In this document: one piece after another, positions 11,662 to 22,674 of the stretch
Numbering within the stretch: position 1 is the stretch's first letter
Layout: every line of letters begins with the position of its first letter
NCBI GenBank assembly: GCA_015680685.1
Contig: MNCI01012686.1
Location: 665,168 to 729,167, forward strand
Direction of reading: 5' to 3'
Length of the DNA stretch: 64,000 nucleotides
From: Gnetum montanum
Taxonomy: Eukaryota; Streptophyta; Gnetopsida; Gnetales; Gnetaceae
The notes under the pieces: model-generated
Databases searched by the model: none
What the model was told of the DNA's origin: nothing
The model's input: only the letters and a program-made list of their open reading frames with translations
Program-made: the position numbers and the translations under genes

Positions 11662-12517
11662 TGATGAATCATAAATTAGCTGCATCGACTGGGCCCCATT
11701 GACTAGGCCATGTCAATGCATTGATGTGGCCCCATCAACATAGTATTTGTTTTTTCCTATAAATATATGCTTACCCATTATGTTTATGGTAATCTTTGTC
11801 ATAGTGTAGGAGAGATCTTGCAGTTTTTCTTCCCTAAAGTTAGAATATTTTCCCAAGTGCCCGCAACAAGAGTCATTAAGTGTATAGATCCTTATTGAGG
11901 CACTTTTGTACCTAAGCATAGTAGTGTGTGCAATAATAAAGATGAGCTTTTGGATAAACCTTGTAGCAGTTTGGCTAGATTAAATATTTCCTTTATGCAT
12001 TCAATGTTTGTAGTAATTTTATTTAATGCTTTCAAGTAATTAAGCTAATTAAGGAATTAACCTAGCTAGATTAAATAATAATTAATTAAGTACATAAGTA
12101 CAATTGCTTCAAGCATGCACATGACACATGGTAATCCCATCAATGCTTAACATTTGATAACCTAGCAGCATTATACGTGTTCAAGATGTGTATAGAAAGT
12201 GGGACTGGATGCTTATGTTAGGATTAGTTAGACATTGGTTGGTTAGATTAAATTACTTCATTCTTTTCATCCTTTATTTTAAGCATCCAAAACATAAAAC
12301 ATAAAAAATAATAAAAATCATATGCCTCAATTACACTTAACCATACCATTGCATTTCACAAGTATAATTGGGAAGATAATGAACGATTGTAATCATTAGT
12401 TTCACTTTCTAAAGACCAGTGTACTTAGAAGGCTATAGTCCATAGAATTCAACCAGATCGCAAGTGAACACTTAATGATTCGTATGGTTGGGCATAGGGT
12501 CTACTTGCTGCTCATCA
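11662..12517 (+). repeat. B 5' LTR
   Basis: TGATGAATC...CTCATCA, 856 bp. A TATA box (tataaata, 11758-11765) lies behind 'cattgactaggcc' and 'ccccatcaaca' words. Polyadenylation-like AATAAA (near 11932) is followed by 'gatgagctttt'. The right edge is fixed by the primer site, the left edge by the TGATGA terminus and the ATTAG duplication. Confidence 0.88.
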
Positions 12518-12518
12518 T

Positions 12519-12536
12519 TGGCACCATTGTCGAGGA
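12519..12536 (+). promoter_or_regulatory. B primer-binding site (tRNA-Asp type, degenerate)
   Basis: TGGCACCATTGTCGAGGA, one base after the LTR. It is alignable to the tRNA-Asp complement with four differences. Confidence 0.75.
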
Positions 12537-12689
12537 CTTGTAGTTTGATACATATGCTATCTAGGACTTAGTGAATATTATTTAGAATTGTTGGATCAAA
12601 CCCTAAGGTCATAATCATTCAAAAAAATAAATATATAATAGTTAATCAAAACTATACTACAAGTGCACTAAGAAATTATTTCTATCAAA

Positions 12690-14050
12690 AATGTCTTCTT
12701 CTTCTTATAGGTGAGATGATTCTAAGTCAACAATACCACAAGAATGCATATTGGTGTACACTCATCTTGATGAGTTTGTACTTAATTTTACTTACATCCT
12801 CCATCAAGATGAACAAATGCGATGGTGACACATGGAGGGGAATGTTGTATTGCCACTTGATTGATCTATTCCTAAGATGCTACTCCAAACCCTTACAAGG
12901 TTGGGCATTAAGGAGCTTCACGAAGAGTACATCGTGGAAGATCATGACCTCTGGGACTACTATCCCACTAAGACACAATGCAAATGAGATAAGCAACAAG
13001 AAAAGCATTGTAAAGACATGAATGCAAAATAGTTCACTAACCCTTGTTCATGCTAAATCAAAAGGATAATGAGAAATCTCTTTCTGAGGGTTCTTAATAT
13101 GCAAACTCTCCACCTCTAAACTCTAGTGAAGGGGAGTCAAACCTACATCCTAAATCAGTAATCAATAATCTAGATTCAAGTAACAACAAGTTTCATGGTT
13201 GTGGAGTTCTATGAAAGGAAGTTGAAGTAGGAACTCAAACAAGCATAATAATGATCACTCTAAGGATCATGGATATGATAGATGAAGGGGACATGGTAGA
13301 CACCATGGTAATGGTAGTCCTTCTCCCTCTTCACCCTCTTCATCTAATTTAGCTTCCTCCTCCAAATCTGAGAAAAACAACAGATGGTGGAACAATAATG
13401 ATAATTGCAAAGATTGTCATGAATGAAGCAATGGCATAGGACATCAAAAGCATCATCGAGATCATGATGATGAACCTCTTTTGGCCAATTGAAATGTGCT
13501 CAATATCATAAAGGTTGTTAGAATTCCTACCATGCATGTGAAAGATACCTGAATCAAGAGGCTAGACATGAACAATATCCCTAGATTTGAGGAGGGATAT
13601 AGCTTATAGGAATCTAAGATGTATGCTCTAAAACCATGACTATCAAAAAGGAAAATACCTAAAAGATTATCTTATCCTCAAGGCAACCCCAAGAAGTTCC
13701 ATTAACAATATGCTTATTATCCAAGTGGAACTTCACCACAACCATATGAGCTATATCAACAATGGCAGTAACCACAATCACAAGGGGTTCCACCACCATG
13801 GTAGAACTAACCTTATAGGTAATCAAATCCTTATGGGTACTATGTTCAACAACCCCTATCTCTACTAGACTCTTCCAATCACATTTCTCCTTTCTAGCAG
13901 CACTACCACACCCTGGAATATCACCAAACTCATTCTCTAACTCCTAGAGGGAACCTCATATTCCATACATACCCTCCTCATGTGTCTACACATGCTTCTC
14001 CAACATATTCCATACATACCTCTCAAGAAGAGAAATATTAGATTAGAATT
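12690..14050 (+). pseudogene. gag: B gag, with an internal deletion of the capsid core
   Basis: The start near 12691 is followed by a conserved N-terminal block shared with C and D ('ILHQDEQMRW' and 'MEGNV.LPLD'). After a decayed middle, 'IKRLDMNNIPRFEEGYS' (about 13550-13610) is followed at once by 'ESKMYALKP' and the Pro/Gln-rich tail ('YPQGNPKKFH', 'YYPSGTSPQP'). In C these two blocks are separated by about 850 bp holding the capsid core and zinc knuckle. That segment is therefore missing in B, with the junction near 13605. Many stops are present. The - strand frame at 13349-13537 is a shadow. Confidence 0.7.
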
Positions 14051-14059
14051 GGTAGCCTA

Positions 14060-14285
14060 GCCCATGACTATTCCATTGAGAGTGGTAGAAGATATTGTGA
14101 TTGCTATCAATGGGTGGTATTATCCTGCCGATTTCCTAGTAATCAAAGTTGAGAATTGCAAAGGGAATTTTCCAATCATTATGGGAAGGATGTGGCTAAG
14201 TACTGTTGATGAAAAAATGGGCATCAAAGATCTTTTCCTAGAAATTTCCAAGGAAAATGCATTTAGAAAGATCAAGAAGAAATAA
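14060..14285 (+). pseudogene. B protease remnant lacking the catalytic DSG
   Basis: The open 73-codon frame (14064-14285) matches the segment that follows the active site in C: 'MTIPLRVVEDIV', 'GWYYPADFLVIKVEN', 'FPIIMGRMWLSTV', 'LFLEISKEN'. In C, about 100 codons including 'LLDSGS' come before it. In B the Pro-rich gag tail runs straight into this block, so the aspartic active site was deleted. Confidence 0.7.
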
Positions 14286-14499
14286 GTTCCATGCATTACG
14301 TACAACAATATAGGGTGCAACTACATGTAAAAACTTTTCTCCATGAAAAAAGCATCCATTTCTACATGCAGGAAGTGTAAAAATGAGGTAGATATTCAAA
14401 GGTACTTGTACATAACAACCACTAAATAGGAAGGCATCCAATGGCTGACAATTCATCAATGCTAATCTTGCTCATGAATAAAAGTGGATGTTGTTGAGG

Positions 14500-15290
14500 G
14501 TGGTCAAAAAATGGCAAACAATCTTTGCTTGGTCATATCTTAATCTCACAAGAATTTGTTCTAGGATATGCCAGCATCATATCTACACTAATCCAACCAT
14601 GAAGCCAAAGACGTAGCTGCATCGGTGATTGAACCCCAAATTGATATAAATAGTCAAAGAGAAAATCAAATAACTCCTCAAAGTAGGGTTTATCTATTCC
14701 ATTGCAAATAATGAGTGGGTTAGCCCACTCATGATTGTGACAAAAAAATATGGTAAGTGGTAGGTCTACATTGACTTCTAGTTGTTGAATATGGCAACAT
14801 TTAAAGATTACTTTCCATTTCCATTTGTGAATCAAGTATTGAACACTATATTTGGGCATTGCTATTACAAATTTCTAGATGGTTATAGTCGCTATAACCA
14901 AATCTAAATTGTGCTAGAGGATTAGGCCAAAACAATATTTATCATTCCCTAGAGGAATTTGGCATATTGAAAGATGTCTTTTGGTCTATGCAATGCTCCT
15001 AAAACATTCCAACACTTGGTTTTGAGCATTTTTCAACAACAAATTAGTTTCATGATGAAAGTATTCATGGATGACTTCCCCACCTATGGTGCCACATTTA
15101 AGTAAGCCTTGAATTACCTTGAGCAAGTACTTAAAATTTGTGTGGAAATGAATCTTTGGATCAATTGGCAAAAGATCTATCTAATGATCTAGGAGGATAT
15201 TGTACTGGGGCACAAAATTTCTCAAGCAAAGATACAAGTGAATCCTAAAAAGATAAGGGTCATCCAAAGAATAACTAGTTAACTGGAAAC
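14500..15290 (+). pseudogene. B reverse transcriptase, decayed
   Basis: Conserved RT blocks can be followed with stops: 'NEWVSPLMIVTKKYGKW', 'YIDF.LLNMATFKDYFPFPF', 'FLDGYSRYNQI', 'KMSFGLCNAPKTFQHL', and the catalytic 'VFMDDF' near 15060, where YxDD is FMDD as usual in Athila relatives. Then come 'VLGHKISQAKIQVNPKKI' and the connection 'FLEHTS'. Frames shift at least once. The long - strand frame 14859-14533 is a shadow. Confidence 0.75.
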
Positions 15291-15855
15291 TGTTAAAGAT
15301 GTTTGGTCATTCCTTGAACACACTAGCTACGATTGACATTTTATAGAGAATTTCTCTAAGATTACAAAACTATTGGTCAAGCTTACAAAGAAAGATGTTT
15401 CATTCATCTAGACCAAGGAATGCAAAAATGCATTCTTGAGCCTCAAGAAAAAGCTTGTAGTGACTCTAATTCTATATGCACCTGACTAGTCTAAACCATT
15501 TCATATAATGACAAACACATCAAATTATGACTTGGGAGTCATGCTTACCTAGTTGGACGATAAGAAACATCCATATTATATCCACTACGCAAGTTAAAGC
15601 ATTGTGGGTGCATATTTTAAATTACACCACAATAGAGAAAGAACTAATGGTAGTGGTGTATGCTCTAGAGAAGTTTAGGCACTATGTGCTTTGGATACAA
15701 AGTGTTTGTGCATACTGACCACAGTTCCATTCGCTTTCTCATGAGCAAGCCAACAGTAAGCCCCCATATCATACGATAGTTGGTGATTTTGTAGGAGTTT
15801 GATCTTACAATGATAAATCGAAAGGGGACTAAAGATGTGATCGTTGATCACTTAT
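15290..15855 (+). pseudogene. B RNase H, interrupted by element T
   Basis: After the RT connection the frame shows 'LKKKLVVTLILYAPD', 'FHIMTNTSNYDLGVML' and then 'YTTIEKELMVVVYALEKFRHYVL' (near 15620-15700), the diagnostic RNase H block of Ty3/gypsy pol. Remnants of the C-terminal part reach 'VIVDHLL' at 15855, where the LTR of T begins. Pol resumes at 34166 with the linker to integrase. Confidence 0.75.
15851..15855. repeat. Target-site duplication of element T, left copy (CTTAT)
   Basis: CTTAT precedes the 5' LTR of T; CTTGT follows the 3' LTR at 34166-34170. Four of five bases match and the reading frame of B crosses the joined site correctly, so one later substitution is the simplest explanation. 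Confidence 0.85.
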
Positions 15856-17303
15856 TGAAACACCACAAGATTTCGAGCTTAGTACTTCTCCAACACGAAG
15901 CAGGTCCCTAGGACCCATAGACGACCACAGCTACATTTGGTGTAACACATGGCAACTTCGAAGATCAAAATACTTAATTTTCACCAAGTATGCAGTGTCA
16001 GTGTATACGCCTAAGTATGTAGTCTCAGCGTATACACCCATCATATATGCTCAAGTTCACATCCACAGCGTATACGCCCAACATTCCCAGTGTATATGCC
16101 CAGCGTACACGCCTCACATGTACGCTCAGCAGGTACAACAGATGTATACGCCTGGCATGAAATCTCCAAAGACGGCATGGAAACAGCACTACAGAGCAAG
16201 ATTTGACACAAGACAACAACCATCAGCGCATACGCCTCGATGTATATGCCCAACGCCCATCAATGTATATGTCCACCGTAGACGCCCAACGTCCACAGCG
16301 TATACGCCCCGATATATATGCCCAACAACCATCAGCGTATACGCCCCGATGTATACGCCCAACGCCCATCAGCATATACGTCCATCCTATACACCCAGCG
16401 TCCACAACGTATACACCCCAGCGTATACGCCCAACCACCATCAATATATACGCCCACTGTATACGCTTAGCGTCCACAGCGTATATGCCCTGGCATATAC
16501 GCCTGGCCACCGTCAGCATCTACGCCCAAGTTTGCATACGCCCAGCACACCCAGCTTATACACCTAGAGTCTACGCCCACTAGATGTAGCGTATACGCCT
16601 AGCAAATGTAACATACTGTATACTTGTAAATTTTATGCTTTTGCACCCGGTCAATGCACCATGTGTCACCCAACCTGAGTCTAGCGTCAAAACCTGTATA
16701 AAAGCCCCAATTTTTCACGAGATCAAGGTCGGTGAGCAAACATTGAGAGCAAACACAAAGAGCAGAGATGCTGAGCACCAGAGCAGAAAACCTTATACGC
16801 TGGACAACCCTGTACGCTGAGGATATAGCCTCTACGTTATGCTTACAGTGCGAACCAACCCACAGTCATCTCTGCATCCACCGGCGCTTTTCGTCCACCT
16901 TGTGTACCAGTAACAACTGCGTTAGACCGGTGCATTGTACTCTCATTCTGTAATTCCATTGTTACATTTTCTTCCCAAAATCGTTTACAGTTTGCATTAA
17001 TTGTTGCATGTACTCTGTTTACGCTCTATTTACGCTCGTTTACGTCTACGCTCTGTTCGCATCAGTTTCGCTTTTTACGCTCCAATTTGCGCCTGTTACG
17101 CTGTTTACGTATAAGCCAGCATATAGCACTTCGGTGTACATTCGGGGAAATCCTTGTCTGATCTGCGTGTGGACCACTCAAGATACTCTACCTTCGTTCA
17201 TTCCAACTCACCCTCAGGTAAAGGTAGGGTCTTCTGTGCGTGTCCTGTGATCCCACAGTCTCTGTTTCCTTCTAGCCAGAGACCGACAATTTCAAACGAT
17301 ACA
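15856..17303 (+). repeat. T 5' LTR, built largely of GCGTATACGC-type short repeats
   Basis: Starts TGAAACACCACAAG and ends GATACA, 1448 bp. U3 from about 15985 to 16615 is a dense array of variants of 'agcgtatacgccca', whose core GCGTATACGC is a 10-bp palindrome. A TATA box (TATAAAAG, 16697-16704) follows, then more 'tacgct' words in R/U5. Three overlapping long frames on both strands (15995-16583) exist only because the repeat lacks stops and are not genes. Differences from the 3' LTR are mostly C/T or G/A. Confidence 0.9.
16697..16704 (+). promoter_or_regulatory. TATA box of the T 5' LTR
   Basis: TATAAAAG just after the palindromic array, identical in the 3' LTR at 33570-33577. Transcription would start some 30 bases on, near 16730. 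Confidence 0.75.
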
Positions 17304-17308
17304 GAAAT

Positions 17309-17326
17309 TGGTGCTAGAAGGAGGGC
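17309..17326 (+). promoter_or_regulatory. T primer-binding site, tRNA not identified
   Basis: TGGTGCTAGAAGGAGGGC begins five bases after the LTR end. The TGG start fits a tRNA CCA end, but I could not assign the rest to a plant tRNA; it is not the tRNA-Asp site used by the Athila-like elements. Confidence 0.6.
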
Positions 17327-17344
17327 CTCTGCCTAAAACCTTAC

Positions 17345-17880
17345 CTGCAAGCTTCCCAGCGTTCACGTTGTTGGGCGTTTACACTGCTGACCATACGTCA
17401 TTTCCTTTCCGAAAACTTCCCAGCGTTTACTCTGTGCCGTTTAAAACCTTATTTGAAAACTATCTAGCGTCTACGCTGTTCAGTGTCTACGCTGCCCTGT
17501 TAAAACTCACCCTCTGTAAAATTTCCAGCGTCTACGCTGCCCTGTTAAAACTCACCCTCTGTAAAATCTCCAGCGTCTACGCTGCCGCATATACGCTCCA
17601 CTCTCTACGCCGTAGACCTTGTCTATGATGACTTAGTCCCTGCTGTTTTAGTTACCCTGCGCTCTCTCCGTCGTACGTTTTATCTACGCTACTGTTCATA
17701 TATGCTATACTCTATACGCTGTAACCCTAATTACGCTGCACACTTACGCTGTATACGTTGTTTAGCGTATACACTGTACTCCTTACGCCGTAGATTCTCT
17801 ACGCTGACATTATACGCTGTATATGCTGTCGTTATACACTAGTTGTTGAAGTGTATACGTTGTACGCTGCACTAAATACA
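17345..17880 (+). repeat. T leader: 'tacgct' repeats with a 45-bp tandem duplication
   Basis: The untranslated leader continues the (c)agcgt.tacgctg words seen in the LTR. A 45-bp unit at 17482-17526 is repeated nearly exactly at 17527-17571, with a partial third copy from 17572. No convincing protein is encoded here; the frame at 17308-17628 is repeat-driven. Confidence 0.8.
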
Positions 17881-17925
17881 CTAATTTCACATCTCTATAC
17901 CGTGTCATATTCTCAACAGTCCATC

Positions 17926-20213
17926 ATGAACACCGGAAGCACCACCGCTACAACCACCCAAGTCACCGACATTGTAGGCACCATGGCTATCCAACAGCTC
18001 GTGGTCCAACAACCTGCAGTACAACCCACAGCTGGGCCTCGCCGATCCCTTACGTTGCAAGGGAGGAACCCATCATCCCACGTCATAACCCAAGACCAAT
18101 ACAACTTCATATGCGTGAAGATACAAGCCGGCCTAGCCGTGGATCGAACCAAAATAGAAGTCAAGAGGCAGTACGAACTCTTCTACAGGGGAGGACAAGA
18201 GTTCATTCCTTCCCCATACAATGTCATCCCTGTCCTAGAGGCTTACTCTGAACTCATCACATAACTCCTCCTACAAAGGAGTCAAGCTCGAGATCAGCCT
18301 ACAGTGGAGCCTTAACCAGAAGATGAGGATGAGTTTGCTACCCAATCCGAACATGAAGACTCGTATCACACCCTTAGTCCACAAACCCATATCAACCCTA
18401 TATTTCATCCAGGTACAGGGGAAATCATGCCCCTCCAACCCCTCAGGCTCACCCAGGCACAAATGCCTCCGCCAAAAACATCCGCACGGGTTCATACTCC
18501 TCCTGCAACCGACCCATAATTCAGCACCCTCCCTCTCACTATCATCCCCGCTGTAGCCACAGGCCCATCCTTGCAACCACTACCCCACTACCATAACATG
18601 GGAGCAACCTTCCCACCTCGAGTGATCGGGATGCCTCATGTGATACCGACATCTACGTCCGCTCACTATATCCCCCATATCCAAGCACACGGAGCCCCTT
18701 CCACCGCCATAACCCAACAAGGGGTTCCTACGCAAAACATGACCAGACAATGGGCAGCGATGGGTGCTCAACCACAGCAACATTAGCTCCCTCACTACAA
18801 CATACCACCTCACACAATTCCACCGGTCAGCATTCCCCAAGTACAGCCACAACCATAGCAACAACAACCTCTCGCTTACAATGTGTCATCCCTAATGCCA
18901 CCTGCTATGAACGTGCCACAAGTACAACCGCCAATTGCACAACTTTCAGCCTTCCAACCTACTATCCAACAATCCAATCTATACAATATACCACATCCTC
19001 AAGTGGCCACCTCGTCTAGCGCTCAAGACTGGGTGGATGCTAAGAAACTAATGCAGGAATTAACTGACTAGGTCAAGCACCTCAAAACAGCTGCTGACGA
19101 AGATTTGAAGGTAGTGGAATTTTACCACGATGACCCCATCAGCCCTTCCGTTCCACCTCTAACCTTGCCCAAAGGTGTAGCGTTGCCAACACTAACCAAA
19201 TATAACGAAGATACGGACCCCAATGCTCACTTAATAATATTTAGATTAGAATGCACATTGCTCCAGGAATGGCCCCATGCCATTTTGCGAGTGTTCCCTA
19301 TGTCCCTCATAAGGAGAGCACTTGATTGGTATAGGGCCTTGCCGAGAAATTCCATCTTTTCCCTGGAAAAGTTGTTACATCAATTTGTGACCAGGTTCAA
19401 GTACAACTTGAAACCTGAAGTGACACTTGATAGCCTTATACAAGTTAAACAAGAACCTCTAGAACCTATACAAAAGTTCATCTAGAGGTGGAGTGCCACT
19501 CTCAATGAGCTACATGAGCCAATCCCCTAGACATATCTGCTCACCATTCTAAAGAGGGTTGTTAACGACTTTTCCAAATCTAAGTTATATTACCTCAATG
19601 TGTGTAACCTTAACCAAGCCTTTGTACAAATTAAAAATATAGAAGAGGCGGCTCAAAATAGCCACGATCCTGCGTACTTAGCCTTCAAAAATCAACACAG
19701 TAAAAAGGATAAAGAAAAGGCTAAGGCAACTATAGTGACAATAGCGGAAATGCAACAAGCAAATGCAGCCCAACAAAACAAGCCGCCAATGGCCCCTACT
19801 AACTATACTAAACCTACTCCCGCAACCGCACTGGAATCATCATCATCGCAGAACCCAACACAAAACCGTATGAGAAACTTTGAGAGGAAAGAACCCTCCC
19901 AATATATGCCATTGCCTATGAAGCCGTCCTAGTTATTCGATCAACTCCTGAAAGCTAGGTTAATGAAACACAAATAGTTATCCCCCGCGGCCATCCAGAG
20001 ACATGACCGGTTTTGTCAACTGGTTTAGAACCCAAGCTTAGCAATGTTGGATGAGCCCCCAGTACCTAAAGGTTTTAGAATGGATCGCTTCTGCGATTAC
20101 CACCAACGTAATGGGCACAGCACGGATTACTGTTTCACTTTGAATTAGGACATACAGCGAATGATCGATGGAGGCCAAATCACCTTTGATGAGCCAACCC
20201 AGTCCAACCGCAG
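17926..20213 (+). pseudogene. gag: T gag polyprotein with several stops
   Basis: One frame from the ATG at 17926. An N-terminal domain (17926-18264) is followed by a Pro/Gln/Thr-rich region and the retrotransposon gag core (19105-19485: 'FRLECTLLQEWP', 'LIRRALDWYRALP', 'LEKLLHQFVTRFKYN'). A Lys/Gln-rich spacer and a C-x2-H-x4-H-x4-C knuckle (20092-20133) end it. That knuckle form is the one I know from Tat gag. Stops at 18262, 18312, about 18517, 18784, 19069, 19483 and 19930 are each one C-to-T step from Gln or Arg codons, or G-to-A from Trp. The frame changes before the protease part. Gag would build the particle. I see no separate ORF upstream of gag as in classical Ogre. Confidence 0.8.
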
Positions 20214-20222
20214 AACCAGGCT

Positions 20223-22091
20223 ATGGGTGTCTACAAAGATCCTTTGAATACCAAGGAGGCGTCGTACGTTATTAACACGATCTACTTAGATGATGAACCC
20301 AAAACACCTAACATTAACACCGTTTACTCAAACTATGAACAACAAATGCCTAACAAGCCATTCGTAGTCCGTATTCCCCCTGTTGCCTCAACTTCCATGC
20401 CTCAACCATCATATGCCCTGTAAAAATCATATGTAGTGCATGTACCTCCCACCATCACTACCTCAAATCTACCAACCCCTCCTACTCGGCCTGCCCCTTT
20501 TGTAGTCTGAGTGCCGCCCGCAGTCGCAACAGCGGAGGTCCAACCTCCACCTACACCAACCCCATATGTTGTTAGGACATCAGAAAGTCCTAACAATTAC
20601 CAATCCTCCACCTCCCAAACGCAAAGTAAATCTAGTCCTTACATCATCGGGGTGCCTAGCCAGCCTTCTGCTCAACCACATCCAACTATCCAATTGCAAC
20701 CCCACCCAACCCCATACGTAGTACGTACTCCGAAACAACCTGAGGTACTAAGACTAACTCCACCTCCACGCCACACATGAGAACGCTTAGCAGATAAACT
20801 CATGCGTGAACACTTGGAGAAGGAGCGTCAACGGTTAGCTATAGGGCCACCTAAACCCACTCCACTTAACGCAGTACCCATGACGCCACCTAACAGTCAA
20901 TCAAACGCAGGCCACGAGGGTGAACCATCTAAAAACACTGATACGTATAAAACAATGGCTCCAAGCAAAAACGATAGATCAACGAAGCATGAAATAAAAC
21001 TTTTGGGCCCAATGGACCCAGTAACCGCTAATAAAAACGTGCCCAACAGTAGAGACTTAGCAACAGCTTTAACACAAGTCACACAAGCACTCAAGCAAAA
21101 GAACACTTCACTAAGCTTGTATGACTTAGTTATAACATCCCAAACACATCGTGAAGCTTTGGTGCGCATGTTAACGTCGATCCTAGTGAGCGAGGACTTG
21201 CCCCCGAATGAACCTTCCATTCATGCGGTAATGTACTCGCCCCAAGGGTCAACTTCCAAACCACTAAGTTTCCACAATGATAACATTAAGGTGGATAAGA
21301 AAACAGGGGAGATAATAATAGCCCCTATGTTCATAACAATACGGGTGAACCAATTCAAAATACATAGGGTCCATGTAGACGATGGAGCTGCAACAAACGT
21401 AGTACCATATCCCATTGTTGAACAACTTGGGCTTACAGAGTTGATCAGACCAACTGCAACCACATGCCTAAAATCATTCAGCGGGTCATGCATGATAGTT
21501 AAGGGGACAATCAACTTAGAATTCATAGCAGGGGACCAATTCCCCACGTCCTCCGACTTCGTAGTAATCGATGAAATGCCAGGATTCAACCTAATATTAG
21601 AAAGGCCCTGGTTAGCCCAGTTGGAAGCAGTTTCATCCCCTATACACCAAAAGATTCATTTGCATTATGAAGGTGGTGAAATCATCACACACGGGGAGGC
21701 TGCTACACCTATTATTTCATCATACATGGACACAGACCAAGGCTCAGAGGTCAAGCTCGAAGAGCCTAGACAGAAAAACGTAAATGAACAATAATCGGTA
21801 GGCGGTAATCCTTTAAGCACAGAACAAAATTCACCCAAAACAGAAACAGAAATACCTACACCTGACATCGTACATACACCTCCTCAATTAGAAACTAACA
21901 CAAAGCTCACAACAAATACTGAGACACAAGAAAACACTGACGCGGGAACCATTCCATCAGACGTCCCTTGGGCCGAATTACCATTCAATGTAATCAGCAA
22001 AGGGGACGCCGAATATAGAATCATACCCGCTAACGTTGCCCCTGACATTAAAAGGAAAAAAACCAAAAAAACTCCTAAAATAATAACGTAG
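20223..22091 (+). pseudogene. T protease region with Pro-rich linker
   Basis: Same frame throughout, shifted relative to gag near 20205-20222. 20223-20780 is a linker of 'PYVVR(T/V)P'-like repeats. 20802-21794 is open and holds the retropepsin: the catalytic triplet reads Asp-Asp-Gly (D at 21378 and 21381; 'HVDDGAATNVVPYPI'), then 'GFNLILERPWLAQ' and 'VSSPIHQKIHLHYEGG'. This layout matches Ogre/Tat proteases as I know them. After one stop (21792) the frame stays open to 22089. The retropepsin cleaves the polyprotein. DDG rather than DTG/DSG may be natural for this lineage or a mutation. Confidence 0.75.
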
Positions 22092-22378
22092 CTGTCCGAA
22101 ATGACGTTAAACTACAACTTGTCCGAAATGATGTTAAACTACAATAAATCAGAAAAGACATTAAACTACACTCCAAGTCCGAAATGATGTTAAACTATCA
22201 TGTCTGCAATGACATAAAACTAGGCACGATCAGAAATGGTCGGTCAACTAAAAAACCCGCCCATGTTATTCGAAATGTTCCTTGTTTACAATCGAGGCCC
22301 GAAATGGCCTTAAACTACGCGCGTGGCCCGAAATGGACTTAAACTACACATGTGGCCCGAAATGGCCTTAAACTAGAT
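22092..22378 (+). repeat. Tandem repeats 'gtccgaaatga.gttaaacta' (array 1)
   Basis: About nine degenerate units of some 25-35 bp, each with a 'cgaaatg' word followed by 'ttaaacta'. Related units recur at 27700-27800 and 31395-31730, and nowhere else that I noticed. Here they separate the protease from the antisense gene. Confidence 0.75.
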
Positions 22379-22674
22379 CACACACTTATACTTTGTTTTT
22401 CTCTTTCGTTTACCATTACATTCTGATTTATGATTACATCCATGCATTACTCTCAACAAAACAAAAACAAAAAAAAAACAAACCAAAACATTTTACATTG
22501 TCGTGTCATGTTTGCAATTAAACTCAAAATCAAATTTTTTTTATATACATGAAATTATGTACAAGTATAAGAGTTAACTGGTTTTATTCATCTCAATTTA
22601 CAATTCCCGTATAAATTTGAGTTAGAATAGTTTCAAAAACAACAAAAAAAAAGAACTAAAAACAAAACTAAAAA
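22379..22674. other. AT-rich spacer beyond the 3' end of the antisense gene
   Basis: No gene. It would hold the 3' untranslated region and poly(A) signals of the antisense gene (T-rich on the + strand as cttatactttg, A-rich on the other strand). No distinct terminator is visible. Confidence 0.5.

Noticed and set aside
14533-14859. 108-codon - strand frame in B
   Set aside because: It overlaps well-recognised + strand RT blocks of B and has no motif of its own.
15995-16583. Long overlapping reading frames (up to 190 codons) rich in Tyr-Thr-Pro on both strands of the T LTRs
   Set aside because: They consist only of the GCGTATACGC-type repeat, which happens to lack stops in several frames. They differ between the two LTRs and have no start context.
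16203-16583. CRISPR-like array of short spaced repeats
   Set aside because: Units are degenerate and unevenly spaced, the spacers are themselves repeat variants, there are no cas genes, and the context is a plant retrotransposon LTR.
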